Below, one piece after another: positions 18,097-27,880 of a stretch of DNA of 64,000 nucleotides. How positions within the stretch are numbered: the first letter of the stretch is position 1; every line of letters begins with the position of its first letter. The notes beneath the pieces were generated by a model. It was not told where the DNA came from, searched no databases, and saw nothing but the letters and a program-made list of their open reading frames with translations. The stretch covers positions 16,511 through 80,510 of the forward strand of contig NZ_JAUNKC010000013.1 of assembly GCF_030532965.1 (NCBI RefSeq), given 5' to 3'. A program made the position numbers and the translations under genes. This DNA comes from Corynebacterium sp. GTDB lineage: Bacteria; Actinomycetota; Actinomycetes; Mycobacteriales; Mycobacteriaceae.

Positions 18097-18948
18097 ATGA
18101 CAATCCACACCCCTGATCGCTACCAGCGCATGTTTAGCCGCCTTTCCGACACCCAGGAAGGCGCATTCGTACCGTTCATCATGCTGGGCGATCCGACCCC
18201 GGCCGATTCGTTAGAGATCGTTCGGGCCGCGATAGCCGCCGGGGCAGATGCTTTAGAGCTCGGCGTTCCATTCTCCGACCCCGTAGCCGATGGCCCAACG
18301 ATCCAACGTTCCCACATCCGAGCGCTCGCTAATGGCGCAACGATAGAATCCGCCATCGACTTAATCAGCCGGATCCGCTCGGAATTTCCGGACCTTCCCA
18401 TCGGGTTATTGATCTACGGAAACGTTCCCTTCAGTCGGGGAATCGACCGCTTTTATCAAGAGTTTGCCGCAGCGGGCGCAGACAGCATTTTGATTCCAGA
18501 CGTTCCAGTCCGAGAAGGAAAACCCTTTATCGAGGCCGCTGAGCAAGCTGGTATCTTCCCGATCTTCATCGCGCCTGCCCAGGCTGCGGAACGCACCTTG
18601 GCCGGTGTCGCCGCCCATTCGCGGGGGTATATTTACGCGATTTCCCGCGATGGCGTTACCGGCACGGAACGAGAATCTTCCACCGCGGGCCTCTCTGACG
18701 TCGTTGCGAACATCAGCAAGTATGGGGGAGCGCCGGTCTTGCTCGGGTTTGGCATCTCCACACCACAACATGTTTCGGATGCGATTGCCGCGGGTGCCGC
18801 AGGAGCCATCACCGGTTCCGCCATTACGGCCATCATCGAGAAGCACTGCGTCACCGACCCAGCCGGGAACATCGCCATAGGCGATCGAGAAGCGCTGCTC
18901 TATGAACTTCGCGATTTTATCAGGACAATGAAAGCGGCCACCCGCTAG
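18097..18948 (+). CDS. trpA: Tryptophan synthase alpha chain
   Basis: 283 aa TIM barrel that cleaves indole-3-glycerol phosphate and passes indole to TrpB. Motifs: FVPFIMLGDPT with the catalytic acid region, ELGVPFSDPVADGP, IPDVPVRE, YAISRDGVTG, GFGISTP and GAAGAITGSA. Last gene of the trp operon; 19 nt after its stop begins a 26-bp palindrome with a T-rich tail that can act as the operon terminator and contains parS. Confidence 0.95.
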   Translation: MTIHTPDRYQRMFSRLSDTQEGAFVPFIMLGDPTPADSLEIVRAAIAAGADALELGVPFSDPVADGPTIQRSHIRALANGATIESAIDLISRIRSEFPDLPIGLLIYGNVPFSRGIDRFYQEFAAAGADSILIPDVPVREGKPFIEAAEQAGIFPIFIAPAQAAERTLAGVAAHSRGYIYAISRDGVTGTERESSTAGLSDVVANISKYGGAPVLLGFGISTPQHVSDAIAAGAAGAITGSAITAIIEKHCVTDPAGNIAIGDREALLYELRDFIRTMKAATR

Positions 18949-18967
18949 GATCACCGCAATATTTTTA

Positions 18968-18993
18968 GGCGATGTTTCACGTGAAACATCGCC
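18968..18993. terminator. parS: parS site 5 forming a terminator stem after trpA
   Basis: The perfect parS core (18973-18988) is extended by flanking complementary bases (GGCGA...TCGCC) to a 26-bp perfect palindrome, followed by TTCTTTAT. As RNA it would make a hairpin with a U-rich tail 19 nt after the trpA stop. It thus looks like both a ParB site and the trp terminator. Confidence 0.8.
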
Positions 18994-19102
18994 TTCTTTA
19001 TCTAAAAGTCACAGTGACGAAATAAGGGTATAGTTCAGTTTAGGGAATCTTCGCGGAAATTATCGAATTCCACTCTGCCCATTAAGGTGCCATACTAAGA
19101 AC

Positions 19103-19489
19103 ATGACCAATAACGATGCAACCCATTGCAATCGCCGCATGTTTCTCATTGGCACGGCAACCACCTTCGCCGGAGCCGTATTGGCCGCGTGCAGTAGCGG
19201 ATCAGACAAAATTTCCGTTACCGCCACCGACGTTCCGGTAGGCAGTGCGGTCATTGAAGGTGACGTCATCATTGCCCAACCCACGGCGGGGGAGTACAAG
19301 GCCTATTCCAGCGTATGCCCGCATCAAGGCTATCCGATCACTCAAGTATCCGGCGATACGGTTCGGTGCACTCGACACGGTTCGACCTTTAGCATCGACG
19401 ATGGCTCCGTGATCGATGGCCCCAGCCGAGATGGCTTGCGACAGCGACAGATCACCTTAGAAGGGGAGACATTCAACGTGGCAGAATAG
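19103..19489 (+). CDS. Rieske [2Fe-2S] lipoprotein with Tat-like signal
   Basis: 128 aa. The N-terminus carries an NRRMFLIG twin-arginine-like motif, a hydrophobic stretch and a lipobox LAAC (Cys near residue 28), so it is predicted to be exported folded and lipid-anchored outside the membrane. The mature part is a small Rieske domain with both cluster-binding boxes: CPHQG and CTRHGSTF (two Cys, two His). It resembles stand-alone Rieske proteins of actinobacteria rather than the cytochrome bc1 subunit, which is longer. Electron partner unknown. It is separated from trpA by the palindromic terminator and converges on the next gene. Confidence 0.88.
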   Translation: MTNNDATHCNRRMFLIGTATTFAGAVLAACSSGSDKISVTATDVPVGSAVIEGDVIIAQPTAGEYKAYSSVCPHQGYPITQVSGDTVRCTRHGSTFSIDDGSVIDGPSRDGLRQRQITLEGETFNVAE

Positions 19490-19493
19490 TGAA

Positions 19494-19509
19494 TGTTTCA
19501 CGTGAAACA
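19494..19509. promoter_or_regulatory. parS: parS site 6
   Basis: Perfect TGTTTCACGTGAAACA in the 30-nt gap between the convergent Rieske and OYE genes; palindrome extends to 18 bp. Confidence 0.95.
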
Positions 19510-19519
19510 TCCTTCTCTG

Positions 19520-20632
19520 TCACCCCCACATTCCCCGGTGATAGCTCTCCGCCACCGGCCATTCTTCCTCCGCTAAACCCAATAACCGGGCTGCCCGCAA
19601 GGGCCACGCCGGATCGAATAATGCCGCGCGACCGATGTCGACCGCGTCCGCTTTGGCGTCGAAAAGCACCCGCTGCGCTAGCACCGGATCACCCAATTGC
19701 CCCACCGCAACCACGGGAATATCAGCGCCCTCACGAACTGCCTCCGCAAACGGCACCTGATACCCGGGGCCAGAAACGATCGGCGCGGGCACCAAGCCGC
19801 CACTGGAAACGTCAATAATGTCCACGCCCCGGTCGCGAAGTATTGTCGCCAATGCAACGGAATCCTGAATCGTCCAGGAGGTAATGCCCGGGGCATCCTC
19901 CAACCAATCCGTCGCAGAGATCCTGAGGAATAACGGCGCTGTCTCGGGAATAACCGCGCGAATCGCGTCGACGACCTCCAGGAGTAACCTGATCCGGTTC
20001 TCGAAGCTACCGCCGTACTTATCCGTACGGCGATTGGAAACGGGGGAGAGGAATTGATGCAGCAGGTAACCGTGCGCGGCGTGAATCTCCACCGTATCGA
20101 AACCAGCCGCCATAGCCCGCCGGGCCGCGGCCGCGAAATCGCTAACGACAGTCTGTATATCAGATACGCTTAATTCCGCTGGCGGGGCCAAACCGGGAAA
20201 CGGCTCGGCACTCGGCGCAACCGTTTCCCAGCCGCCGTCGATAAGCGGAATCGAACCCGATTCAAAACCGGGCAACCCCGGATACGTAGCCGCCTTCCGG
20301 CCAGCGTGGATCAACTGGACACCCATTGCCGCGCCCTGACCGTGGCAGAAATCGACGATCCGCCGCCAGGCCGCTGCCTGCTCGTCGTTCCACAATCCGA
20401 TGCACTGGTTGGAAATCCGGCCGATGGGTGAAATCGCCGCGGCTTCCACCATGATAAGACCAAAGCCGCTTGCGGCGCGTGCACCATAATGCACCAGGTG
20501 CCAGTCGGTCGGCATACCGTCTAGCGCGGTCGCTTGGTACTGGCACATCGGTGGCAGGAAGATGCGATTACGAATATCGAGGCCACGCAACGTCATCGGC
20601 GTGAAAAGCGGAGACTGGTTAGCTGTACTCAT
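19520..20632 (-). CDS. NADH:flavin oxidoreductase / old yellow enzyme family (YqjM-like)
   Basis: 370 aa FMN-dependent TIM barrel. The N-terminus LFTPMTLRGL.IRNRIFLPPMCQY is characteristic of the OYE family, with the Cys that in YqjM-type enzymes tunes the flavin. HAAHGYLLHQFLSP contains the substrate-binding region, NRRTDKYGGSFENR is the family signature, and the C-terminal VGRAALFDP-like IGRAALFDP binds FMN phosphate. It likely reduces activated alkenes or related electrophiles using NAD(P)H; the physiological substrate cannot be read from sequence. It is divergent from the transporter gene at 20689 (56-nt shared promoter region). Confidence 0.9.
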   Translation of the reverse strand: MSTANQSPLFTPMTLRGLDIRNRIFLPPMCQYQATALDGMPTDWHLVHYGARAASGFGLIMVEAAAISPIGRISNQCIGLWNDEQAAAWRRIVDFCHGQGAAMGVQLIHAGRKAATYPGLPGFESGSIPLIDGGWETVAPSAEPFPGLAPPAELSVSDIQTVVSDFAAAARRAMAAGFDTVEIHAAHGYLLHQFLSPVSNRRTDKYGGSFENRIRLLLEVVDAIRAVIPETAPLFLRISATDWLEDAPGITSWTIQDSVALATILRDRGVDIIDVSSGGLVPAPIVSGPGYQVPFAEAVREGADIPVVAVGQLGDPVLAQRVLFDAKADAVDIGRAALFDPAWPLRAARLLGLAEEEWPVAESYHRGMWG

Positions 20633-20688
20633 GCTTTAACGCTACCCGTATTACGCACCGCGCGCTGGCAACTTCTACACTTAGGGGT

Positions 20689-21657
20689 ATGCGGAGTTGG
20701 TTAGCGAAACTTGATCCCCTCATCGTCCTCATTATCCTCGCGGTGATAATCGCCATCATAGCCCCGGCCAGCGGCTCGTTTGCGGTCTGGTTCGGTTACG
20801 CCACGAAGGTCGCCATAGCGGTGCTGTTCTTTTTATACGGCGCACGGCTATCTACCGCACAGGCGCTGGATGGAGTTAAGCATTGGCGATTGCACGCGAC
20901 CATTGTCGCCTTTACCTTCGTGGTCTTCCCGGTGATCGGCATAGCGCTACGCCCGATAGGCATGCAGCTTAACCCGGAGCTCTACCTAGGGATCTTGTAT
21001 TTAACGCTTGTGCCGTCAACGGTGCAATCGTCGGTGGCCTTCACCTCGATTGCTAAGGGCAACGTTGCGGGGGCGATCGTGAGTGCGTCGTTAAGTAATG
21101 TCCTTGGGGTGGTGCTCACCCCGGTTTTAGTCATGCTCACAATGAACGCCGCGCTTCTAGGCGGCGATGGGGTACAGATCGACACCCAGGTGTTTATCGA
21201 TATCGCTGTGCAATTACTACTGCCGTTTGTTCTCGGACAGCTGTGTCGGCCGTGGTTCTCTGCCTTTGCTGCGCGAAGTGCGACGAAAGTCGTTGATCGC
21301 GGATCGATCGCGATGGTCGTGTACGCTGCATTCTCCGCGGGCGTGGTATCCGGCGTATGGCAGAAGGTCGGCCCGATAGAGATAATCAGCCTGGTGCTGT
21401 TCTCCATAGCGCTGGTTGCGGCTATGCTATGGTTCTCCCGGTGGGTCGCCCACAAACTTGGGTTTACCGAAGCCGATGTCAAGGCGATTCAATTCTGCGG
21501 TTCTAAAAAATCGCTTGCCACCGGGTTGCCCATGGCCGCGGTTATCTTTGGCGGTGCCAATATCGGCATCCTCATTGTTCCGCTGATGATTTTCCATCAG
21601 GTGCAGTTGATGATGTGTTCCTGGCTGGCAAGCCGGTATGCGCGCAGCGTGGGTTAG
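20689..21657 (+). CDS. Bile acid:sodium symporter family transporter (YfeH-like)
   Basis: 322 aa, about ten hydrophobic segments from residue 11 onward, integral membrane protein. Motifs KVAIAVLFFLYGARLS, VPSTVQSSVAFTS.AKGNVAGA, and FCGSKKSLATGLP match the SBF-like/YfeH branch of the BASS superfamily. Probably a sodium-coupled carrier for an organic anion; substrate unknown. Divergently transcribed from the OYE gene and followed after 17 nt by a small gene. Confidence 0.85.
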   Translation: MRSWLAKLDPLIVLIILAVIIAIIAPASGSFAVWFGYATKVAIAVLFFLYGARLSTAQALDGVKHWRLHATIVAFTFVVFPVIGIALRPIGMQLNPELYLGILYLTLVPSTVQSSVAFTSIAKGNVAGAIVSASLSNVLGVVLTPVLVMLTMNAALLGGDGVQIDTQVFIDIAVQLLLPFVLGQLCRPWFSAFAARSATKVVDRGSIAMVVYAAFSAGVVSGVWQKVGPIEIISLVLFSIALVAAMLWFSRWVAHKLGFTEADVKAIQFCGSKKSLATGLPMAAVIFGGANIGILIVPLMIFHQVQLMMCSWLASRYARSVG

Positions 21658-21674
21658 GTTATAAGGTGGGATGC

Positions 21675-21983
21675 ATGACTATTTATATTAGGTTGGACAT
21701 GACGATCCCCGGGGCGGGCAGCACCACACATATTGCGGAATTAGAAGAAATTGATGATTCTCGGTGCGCGATGCTGCGAATTATTGAATTAGACCCCCAC
21801 GGCGTTATTCACGGTGGCGCGACAAACGGGGTAGTGGTGGGCTTGGCCGCGCCGCCGCAAGATGTAGTTCCACACCCCCGCAGCTACACGGATTTCCCGG
21901 ATATTGAGACGACGGAGATTTCTGAAGCGGATTTTGATGCATTGTGGGCTGAGGCAATAGCGAAGTTTCCAGAGTTAAGCTAA
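21675..21983 (+). CDS. Small conserved protein, possibly DUF6881-like
   Basis: 102 aa from ATG 21675, chosen because AAGGTGGG lies just upstream; an in-frame ATG 60 nt earlier would run into the previous gene. The pattern ELEEIDDSRCAMLRIIEL...HGVIHGG resembles the short acidic DUF6881 proteins (E.DD.R...R..E...DG), a weak guess. C-terminus ISEADFDALWAEA is a typical helix. No catalytic residues recognised. Its stop is 7 nt before a parS-containing palindrome. Confidence 0.7.
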   Translation: MTIYIRLDMTIPGAGSTTHIAELEEIDDSRCAMLRIIELDPHGVIHGGATNGVVVGLAAPPQDVVPHPRSYTDFPDIETTEISEADFDALWAEAIAKFPELS

Positions 21984-21989
21984 AAATCA

Positions 21990-22015
21990 GAGGATGTTTC
22001 ACGTGAAACATCCTC
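21990..22015. terminator. parS: parS site 7 forming a bidirectional terminator stem
   Basis: parS core at 21995-22010 extended by GAGGA/TCCTC to a 26-bp perfect palindrome, followed by CTTTTAGTTTT. It lies exactly between the convergent genes ending at 21983 and 22019, so it could terminate transcription from the left as well as bind ParB. Confidence 0.8.
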
Positions 22016-22018
22016 CTT

Positions 22019-22624
22019 TTAGTTTTCGCCGATTTCCGACGGGAAGGTGGCAAATAACGGTAGCGGCATCGCTTGTCGACGCATCACGTCACCCCAAATG
22101 TCAACGTTACCTGCGGCGATAACGTCCGAAGGCAAGCATGGCGCTACATACCACTCGCCCCGCTCAATTTCCCCTGCCAATTGGCCCGGTGCCCATTCCG
22201 CATAACCAATAAACATGCGCATTCCGCTCAGATCGGGTTTCACGTCAGCCGGATCGGCGGTGAGGTCCACCAAAGCGATTCGATTAGCTAACCGATTAAA
22301 GTGCCCGCGACTAGCCAAGTCGACTTCCGGCTTGGTCACCGCCACCCCCACGGCAGATTGATGGGCGAGCGGGCCACCTAAATACATCGCCTGCGGCTTG
22401 GACACGCAGTCCGCCCATTCTGGAAGGACGTTAGCCACTGCAATGTCTGTTCGATAAGCTAGGTTGACGCCAAACGTCGTCGTGTGATCATGCTCAATCA
22501 ACATAATCACTGATCGGGCGAACTCCTCTGACTGCATTCCAGGGGCTGCAACCAGCAACATTCCCGGCGCAGGCTCCGCCCGCTCCATCCCGGTAAATAA
22601 GCGATCCGAGTAAATTTCAGACAT
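22019..22624 (-). CDS. YqgE/AlgH family protein
   Basis: 201 aa. The start region GMLLVAAPGM...EFARSVIMLIEHD and the internal YLGGPL and FIGYAEWAPGQLAGEIERGEWY motifs define the YqgE/AlgH (DUF179) family. Biochemical role unknown; members have been linked to transcriptional control of alginate in Pseudomonas but this is not transferable. 11 nt downstream of cca, probably one operon on the minus strand. Confidence 0.92.
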   Translation of the reverse strand: MSEIYSDRLFTGMERAEPAPGMLLVAAPGMQSEEFARSVIMLIEHDHTTTFGVNLAYRTDIAVANVLPEWADCVSKPQAMYLGGPLAHQSAVGVAVTKPEVDLASRGHFNRLANRIALVDLTADPADVKPDLSGMRMFIGYAEWAPGQLAGEIERGEWYVAPCLPSDVIAAGNVDIWGDVMRRQAMPLPLFATFPSEIGEN

Positions 22625-22635
22625 CGTTAATCCTC

Positions 22636-24102
22636 TCAGCTATTGGAACTGGTGTTCTGTTCAGCCCACCATTCTCGGAGCCGTTCAATGGCTTCGTCCC
22701 GCTCCAATGGCCCGTATTCTAGCCGCAACTCTTTAAGAAACGCCCAGGCTTTGCCCACATCGGGACCCGGTTTGAGATCCAGAATCTGCATGATCTCGTT
22801 GCCATCAAGGTCCGGCCGCACCCGCGCTAAATCCTCCTGTGCCGCAATGTCCGCGATGCGGCTTTCCAAGTGGTCATAGGTGCGTTGCAGTCGTTCGGCT
22901 TTCCGCTTATTGCGGGTGGTGCAATCAGCCCGCACCAGTTTGTGCAGCTTAGGCAGCAATTCCCCGGCATCAGTGACATATCGACGCACTGCGGAATCCG
23001 TCCACTGCCCTTCACTGAAACCGTGAAACCGCATATGCAGGTAGACCAGTTGGCTCACGTCTTTCACCACTGCCTTGGGATACTTGAGCGCACGCAAACG
23101 TTTCCGCACAAGTTTCGCCCCCACCACCTCATGGTGGTGAAACGTCACCTTTCCCGATTCGGTGAATTCCCGGGTGTCCGGTTTACCAATATCGTGGGTG
23201 AGCGCCGCCCACCGCAGGATCAAATCTGGTTCTTCTTCCCGTTCGATCGCCTGCTTGAGCACAGTGAGGGAATGTCGATAGACATCTTTGTGCTGTTGGT
23301 GCTCATCTTGGGTGAGTTTCAAAGCAGGCAACTCCGGAAAAACGAATTCCGCCAGCCCTGTTTCCACCATGAGATCTATCCCATCCCACGGCGCTGCACC
23401 CAAAATGGTCTTATCCAATTCAGCTTGCACCCGTTCGACGGTGATCCGCTGAATCTGTGGCGCAAGTTCAACCAAGGCGTGATACACTCGGTCAGCCACC
23501 CTAAATCCCAATTGTGATACAAACCGAGTGGCCCGCAACATGCGTAATGGATCGTCGTTAAAGCTTTGTTCCGGAGCAGCGGGGGTGTCCAAGGTACCCG
23601 AGGCCAAATCGGCTAGACCCGCAACTGGGTCGAAAAACTCCATTGACCCATCCGCTCGAATCTCGATCGCCATGGCATTGACCCGAAAATCCCGTCGAAT
23701 CAGATCCCCATCGAGGGTGTCACCGAACTGAACTTCGGGATTGCGGGAATCACCGTCATACACATCGGAGCGGAAGGTGGTGATTTCGATTTGCTGACCC
23801 GCCTTTTCCGCCGATACTGTGCCGAATTCAATTCCGGTATCCCAGACCGCGTCACCGAAGCCTTCCAACATGCGCAGTACAACATCTGGCCTGGCATCGG
23901 TGGTGAAATCCAAATCGTGACCTAAACTTCCAAGCATTGCATCCCGTACCGAGCCACCCACGAGGTAGAGCTTGTGGCCCTGGTTGTTAAACAACTCGGC
24001 TAATGGTGCCACCACCGACATGAGCGGCTGCAGCGCAGTTTGGGCCTGGGCCAACGCCTCTTTAGGGGTACGAATAGGACGAGTTTCGATGTGTTCAGTC
24101 AC
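22636..24102 (-). CDS. cca: CCA tRNA nucleotidyltransferase
   Basis: About 488 aa from GTG at 24102; an in-frame ATG at 24186 exists but the added 28 residues show no homology. It adds or repairs the 3' CCA of tRNAs, which matters here because the tRNA-Ala at 59105 lacks an encoded CCA. Domains: class II nucleotidyltransferase head (LVGGSVRDAMLG, HDLDFTTDA), RRDFRVNAMA, an RNA-binding middle, then an HD domain (HRHSLTVL-like HSLTVL, THDIGKPDTR, HHHEVVGA). Divergent from the Nudix gene with about 115 nt between them. Same placement as pcnA near mutT4 in mycobacteria. Confidence 0.93.
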   Translation of the reverse strand: MTEHIETRPIRTPKEALAQAQTALQPLMSVVAPLAELFNNQGHKLYLVGGSVRDAMLGSLGHDLDFTTDARPDVVLRMLEGFGDAVWDTGIEFGTVSAEKAGQQIEITTFRSDVYDGDSRNPEVQFGDTLDGDLIRRDFRVNAMAIEIRADGSMEFFDPVAGLADLASGTLDTPAAPEQSFNDDPLRMLRATRFVSQLGFRVADRVYHALVELAPQIQRITVERVQAELDKTILGAAPWDGIDLMVETGLAEFVFPELPALKLTQDEHQQHKDVYRHSLTVLKQAIEREEEPDLILRWAALTHDIGKPDTREFTESGKVTFHHHEVVGAKLVRKRLRALKYPKAVVKDVSQLVYLHMRFHGFSEGQWTDSAVRRYVTDAGELLPKLHKLVRADCTTRNKRKAERLQRTYDHLESRIADIAAQEDLARVRPDLDGNEIMQILDLKPGPDVGKAWAFLKELRLEYGPLERDEAIERLREWWAEQNTSSNS

Positions 24103-24217
24103 AGGGCATGATTCTACCCGCCCACACGCGCTATCATTGAATACTTCGTAGATGAACTTCGGGCACACCTGCTGCAAATGCCCCAACTAATACAGCTTTA
24201 AGGTTACGATCACTAGG

Positions 24218-25114
24218 ATGACTGAGAACAACAGGCCGCACCACACCAAGCGGTCCGGGGACGACACTAGCCGACGGCGCCGCCGCAGGCGTGGCCGTGG
24301 CGGCAGCAGCAACGCCCGAGATTCTCAGAAAACCAACCGGCCCGTTTCTCACCGGAATGCAGATAGCACTGAAGATTCCGCATCTTCACCCTCGCCTACC
24401 CCAAACGCCATGGCCGCGGGAAAACGCGAGAAAACCACGAGCACCCAGGCTGCCACCAGTCGTTCCAAAAACCGGCGGCGTCGCAGCACCGAGCCCAAGC
24501 AGACCGCAACCAATAGGCGCACGAAGGGGCGTCGAAAAGCAACCCCTAAAACCCAACGTGGCGGCCAGCAACGGAAAAACTACAGGCGCAGCACCTACCC
24601 AAGTACCCAGATGGAAACCCGCATTGAAACCTCTGCGGGCGGATTGGTTATTTCCGGACTGGCGGAATCCGTACAGCCCGACGGAAGCGTCGATCTCAGC
24701 CGGATTTATGTCGCGCTCATCGGCCGCTTGGATCGTCGCGGCCGCCTGCTATGGTCCATGCCGAAAGGGCACGTGGAAAACGACGAAGACATCGCCGTCA
24801 CCGCGGAGCGAGAAGTATGGGAAGAAACCGGAATCTACGGTGAAGTTTTCGCCGAGTTAGGCGTCATTGATTACTGGTTCGTTTCTGACGGAACCAGGAT
24901 TCACAAAACCGTTCACCACCACCTATTACGCTACGTGGACGGGGCGCTTAACGACGAAGACCCCGAGGTCACCGAAGTCTCGTGGATACCGGCATCCGCG
25001 CTCATTGAACATTTCGCATACGCTGACGAGCGCAAACTTGCCCGAATCGCCCACAATCTTCTGCCTGATTTGGCCCGAAAAGAGCTGGCGGAAGGAAGGG
25101 TCACGCCGCGATGA
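24218..25114 (+). CDS. Nudix hydrolase with Arg-rich N-terminal tail
   Basis: 298 aa. Residues 1-130 are low-complexity and strongly basic ([15 protein letters not shown]), likely disordered and nucleic-acid binding. Residues about 135-290 are a Nudix domain with the box [14 protein letters not shown] followed by REVWEETGI, fitting G-x5-E-x7-REUxEExGU with all metal-binding Glu present. Position next to cca and before the DUF6049 gene matches mutT4 (Rv3908) in mycobacteria; the substrate is not established from sequence. Stop overlaps the next start (ATGA). Confidence 0.9.
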   Translation: MTENNRPHHTKRSGDDTSRRRRRRRGRGGSSNARDSQKTNRPVSHRNADSTEDSASSPSPTPNAMAAGKREKTTSTQAATSRSKNRRRRSTEPKQTATNRRTKGRRKATPKTQRGGQQRKNYRRSTYPSTQMETRIETSAGGLVISGLAESVQPDGSVDLSRIYVALIGRLDRRGRLLWSMPKGHVENDEDIAVTAEREVWEETGIYGEVFAELGVIDYWFVSDGTRIHKTVHHHLLRYVDGALNDEDPEVTEVSWIPASALIEHFAYADERKLARIAHNLLPDLARKELAEGRVTPR

Positions 25115-27696
25115 CTCCTAACCGTCGCATGTCGTCGCCCCGCAGGCTGACTCGCAGCCTCACTCGCGCGATCACGTCCGCCACCGTCATTGGCATGGCG
25201 GCGGCCCATGGCGGATACCTCCCACCTGTTGCCTTTGGCGATGCGTTGCCAAATTCACCCACGAATCCGGCGACCGCCGCACGCTGGGTCAATCCCGATC
25301 TACGCACCGATGAAAACCACCCCGAATTTCGCCTCGAAGTAGTCGGGTTGACATCCCACATCGCGGTGGGGGAACGGCTGCCGATCACCGTCCGAATAGT
25401 AAACGACTCCCCGGAACCACTCCACGGGTTCAGTATCGTTGCCCAGCACGCCGACACTCCCGAATCGTTATCCGCCGCCCGAAACATTCTGGCTCAAGAC
25501 TCCAGCGCCTTTCCGTATTTTGCGGAACCCATCGACAAATCCGATACCATAGCGCCTGGCCAATCCCGTGAAATCACCATTTCCATCACCACTGATGTCC
25601 AGACACCTGGTGGTTTGTCCATCGCCAGCCCTGGCACCTACCCGGTTTCGCTCGGATTGCGGTCCGCCACCAGCCAAGAATTGCTCAGCACCCAGCGGTT
25701 CCTTATTAGTGTCGGGCGGGACACCCCACCGGCGCCTACTGATTCCGCAGCTAACGGAACCGCCGACACCGCCCTCAGCGATACATCACCTGCGCAGCAG
25801 CCCACTCGAATGAGCGTGGTTTTCCCACTCACCGCCCAAGTGGACATCGTCGGTGGTGAGATGGGGGAGGCACCGAAGCAAGCGCCGCTGATCTTGCGCA
25901 GTGAACAATTGGCGCAGCAATTGACCGAGGGCGGCCGATTAGACGAATTGCTCGACGATTACGCCGATGAAACTACCGCCTCGCAGGGACTTGCCAATGC
26001 CATCTGCCTGGCATTGGACCCACAATTGGTCGATACCGTTGCCCGCATGGCTGATGGTTATATGGTCTCCCACCAACGTCCAAGCTCCGTCAGCCAAAAC
26101 CGCCGCCTCCGTGATTCCTGGAATTTCCAGGACGAAGATCCCGCCGGAACCCCCGGGCAAGGTACCGAAGCTGCCCGCGCGTGGCTCGATCGCTTATCGA
26201 CGCTCGCCCAGCAGTCCTCCTGCACTGTGGCCTTGCCCTGGGCCAATACTGACATCAATGCGGTGGCAGCCACCGGTAACCAATGGACAATGCGCGAAGC
26301 CATCCAGCAGGGAACCGCCACCATCGCGCGCATCCTCGACATCACCCCGTTAAGCAATATTGTTATCCCCGGCAGCGGCTATATCACCGAACAAACTGCA
26401 CCCCAGTTACGGTGGGCGGATACCGCCAGCACCACCATCACTAACGACGACGGCGAAGTCTCCTATCCGGATATCGCCGCCGATTGGTCGCAACGGGCCA
26501 GCGGCGCGGCACCGTCCGAACCTGCGATCAACGAACCCGTTTCGGTTCTCGTGGCGGATAACACGGTGTGGAACACCCCCCAATCAGGGCGTTTCGCGCA
26601 CCTTGCCCCCGGCGTCCGCGCGGTCGGCTACCCCAGTTCTTTGGCTGCGACCCTGGCCGAAGCCACCCCTAATCCCATCACCGTCGGCTACGGTAGCTAC
26701 AGTTCCCGCTACGATTCCCGGCTTGATGCTCTCGCGGCCCGGCGCGCCACCGGTGACGCCGCGATTCGTATGACTGTCGGCGGTTTTAATGCCGCCGCTT
26801 TGGGTGAGCCCGTGCTGGTTCAGATTCCGCCGACCCTTTCCGATGCAACCCAGTGGCTATCCACCATCGGCCAGCTTCTCGACTCGACCGCCGCAACCCC
26901 GATGACCTTGTCAGATTACGTGACGCCTTCGGGTAGTGAGACCGCCGAGTTGGAGCGGCTTAGCGCGCAACGCCAAGCAAGCGGCGAGGTCATTGAATTT
27001 GGTACACCTTACGACGACCCCACGGTGATCTCCGATACGGAAGTCCTGCAAGCGCAGCGTCAATTGCAGTCGGTGGATAATCTCACCCAATTGATGATGA
27101 ACGATCCGGCGATCGCGTTGACCCCCTATGGGTTCACCGCACCGCTGCGCCACGACGTGTTGCGGGCGTTTACCCATAACGACCGTGCCGCGATCGCGAC
27201 CTACGACACCCATGTCGCCGATGCCAAGAGCCTGCTTAATAACAATTACCAAGTTTTGACGGAGCTACGCACGTCAGTGACGTTATTGCCGCCGGGCAAC
27301 GTCTACACCCGAATCTCGGATTCCTCACCGCTGTTGATCGTCGCTCAAAACGGTCTGCCGCTTCCGGTTGATGCCCGGATTAGGTATAGCGGCCCGAGCG
27401 GCGCACATATTAACGTCCCGGAGGATTTGTTTATCCCCGCCAAGGGGTCGATCACGGTTCAAATGACCGCCGATCTTCCTACTAATTCCGCGGATCACCG
27501 TACCGATTTGTCGTTGTGGTTGGCGGCGAATGATGATTCGCAGTTCTCGGAGCCAGTGACGATCGGTGTGCAAACCCGTTCCGGCATCATCGGCGCTTCC
27601 GGTTTGGTGGTAGTCGCGCTTATCGGGTTAGTGACTGCACTGTTTGGGCGCATTGCTTATCGACGCATCCGGCATCGGCGGCGGGAAGAACGCTAG
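25111..27696 (+). CDS. DUF6049 family exported membrane-anchored protein
   Basis: 861 aa. An N-terminal signal-like segment (about residues 18-40, hydrophobic ending in Ala/Gly) is followed by a large extracytoplasmic region and a single C-terminal membrane span ([18 protein letters not shown]) with a basic cytosolic tail ([11 protein letters not shown]). The region near residues 80-200 looks like an immunoglobulin-type fold (beta-rich, [11 protein letters not shown]). It corresponds by position and architecture to Rv3909 between mutT4 and mviN in mycobacteria. Function unknown, presumably linked to cell-envelope assembly. Overlaps the Nudix gene by 4 nt. Confidence 0.85.
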   Translation: MTPNRRMSSPRRLTRSLTRAITSATVIGMAAAHGGYLPPVAFGDALPNSPTNPATAARWVNPDLRTDENHPEFRLEVVGLTSHIAVGERLPITVRIVNDSPEPLHGFSIVAQHADTPESLSAARNILAQDSSAFPYFAEPIDKSDTIAPGQSREITISITTDVQTPGGLSIASPGTYPVSLGLRSATSQELLSTQRFLISVGRDTPPAPTDSAANGTADTALSDTSPAQQPTRMSVVFPLTAQVDIVGGEMGEAPKQAPLILRSEQLAQQLTEGGRLDELLDDYADETTASQGLANAICLALDPQLVDTVARMADGYMVSHQRPSSVSQNRRLRDSWNFQDEDPAGTPGQGTEAARAWLDRLSTLAQQSSCTVALPWANTDINAVAATGNQWTMREAIQQGTATIARILDITPLSNIVIPGSGYITEQTAPQLRWADTASTTITNDDGEVSYPDIAADWSQRASGAAPSEPAINEPVSVLVADNTVWNTPQSGRFAHLAPGVRAVGYPSSLAATLAEATPNPITVGYGSYSSRYDSRLDALAARRATGDAAIRMTVGGFNAAALGEPVLVQIPPTLSDATQWLSTIGQLLDSTAATPMTLSDYVTPSGSETAELERLSAQRQASGEVIEFGTPYDDPTVISDTEVLQAQRQLQSVDNLTQLMMNDPAIALTPYGFTAPLRHDVLRAFTHNDRAAIATYDTHVADAKSLLNNNYQVLTELRTSVTLLPPGNVYTRISDSSPLLIVAQNGLPLPVDARIRYSGPSGAHINVPEDLFIPAKGSITVQMTADLPTNSADHRTDLSLWLAANDDSQFSEPVTIGVQTRSGIIGASGLVVVALIGLVTALFGRIAYRRIRHRRREER

Positions 27697-27715
27697 TAAC
27701 TTCGGCTGCACCGGC

Positions 27716-27736
27716 ACTGGTGAAACCAGTATTTTT
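27716..27736 (+). terminator. Short hairpin after DUF6049 gene
   Basis: ACTGGT-gaa-ACCAGT followed by ATTTTTGG, 20 nt past the stop. Only 6 bp, so a weak terminator candidate. Confidence 0.5.
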
Positions 27737-27880
27737 GGCGCATTACTATACAACCCATCCGGCTCTTTTAGGGTTCCTCGGTGATGCTGGGGTACCGCTT
27801 GGGGGTACGCTGCGCTTGATATAGTACGTTATCTATATTGATTCCCGCTGTAGCCCATGGAGTTGTGAGGGTAGGTAACA

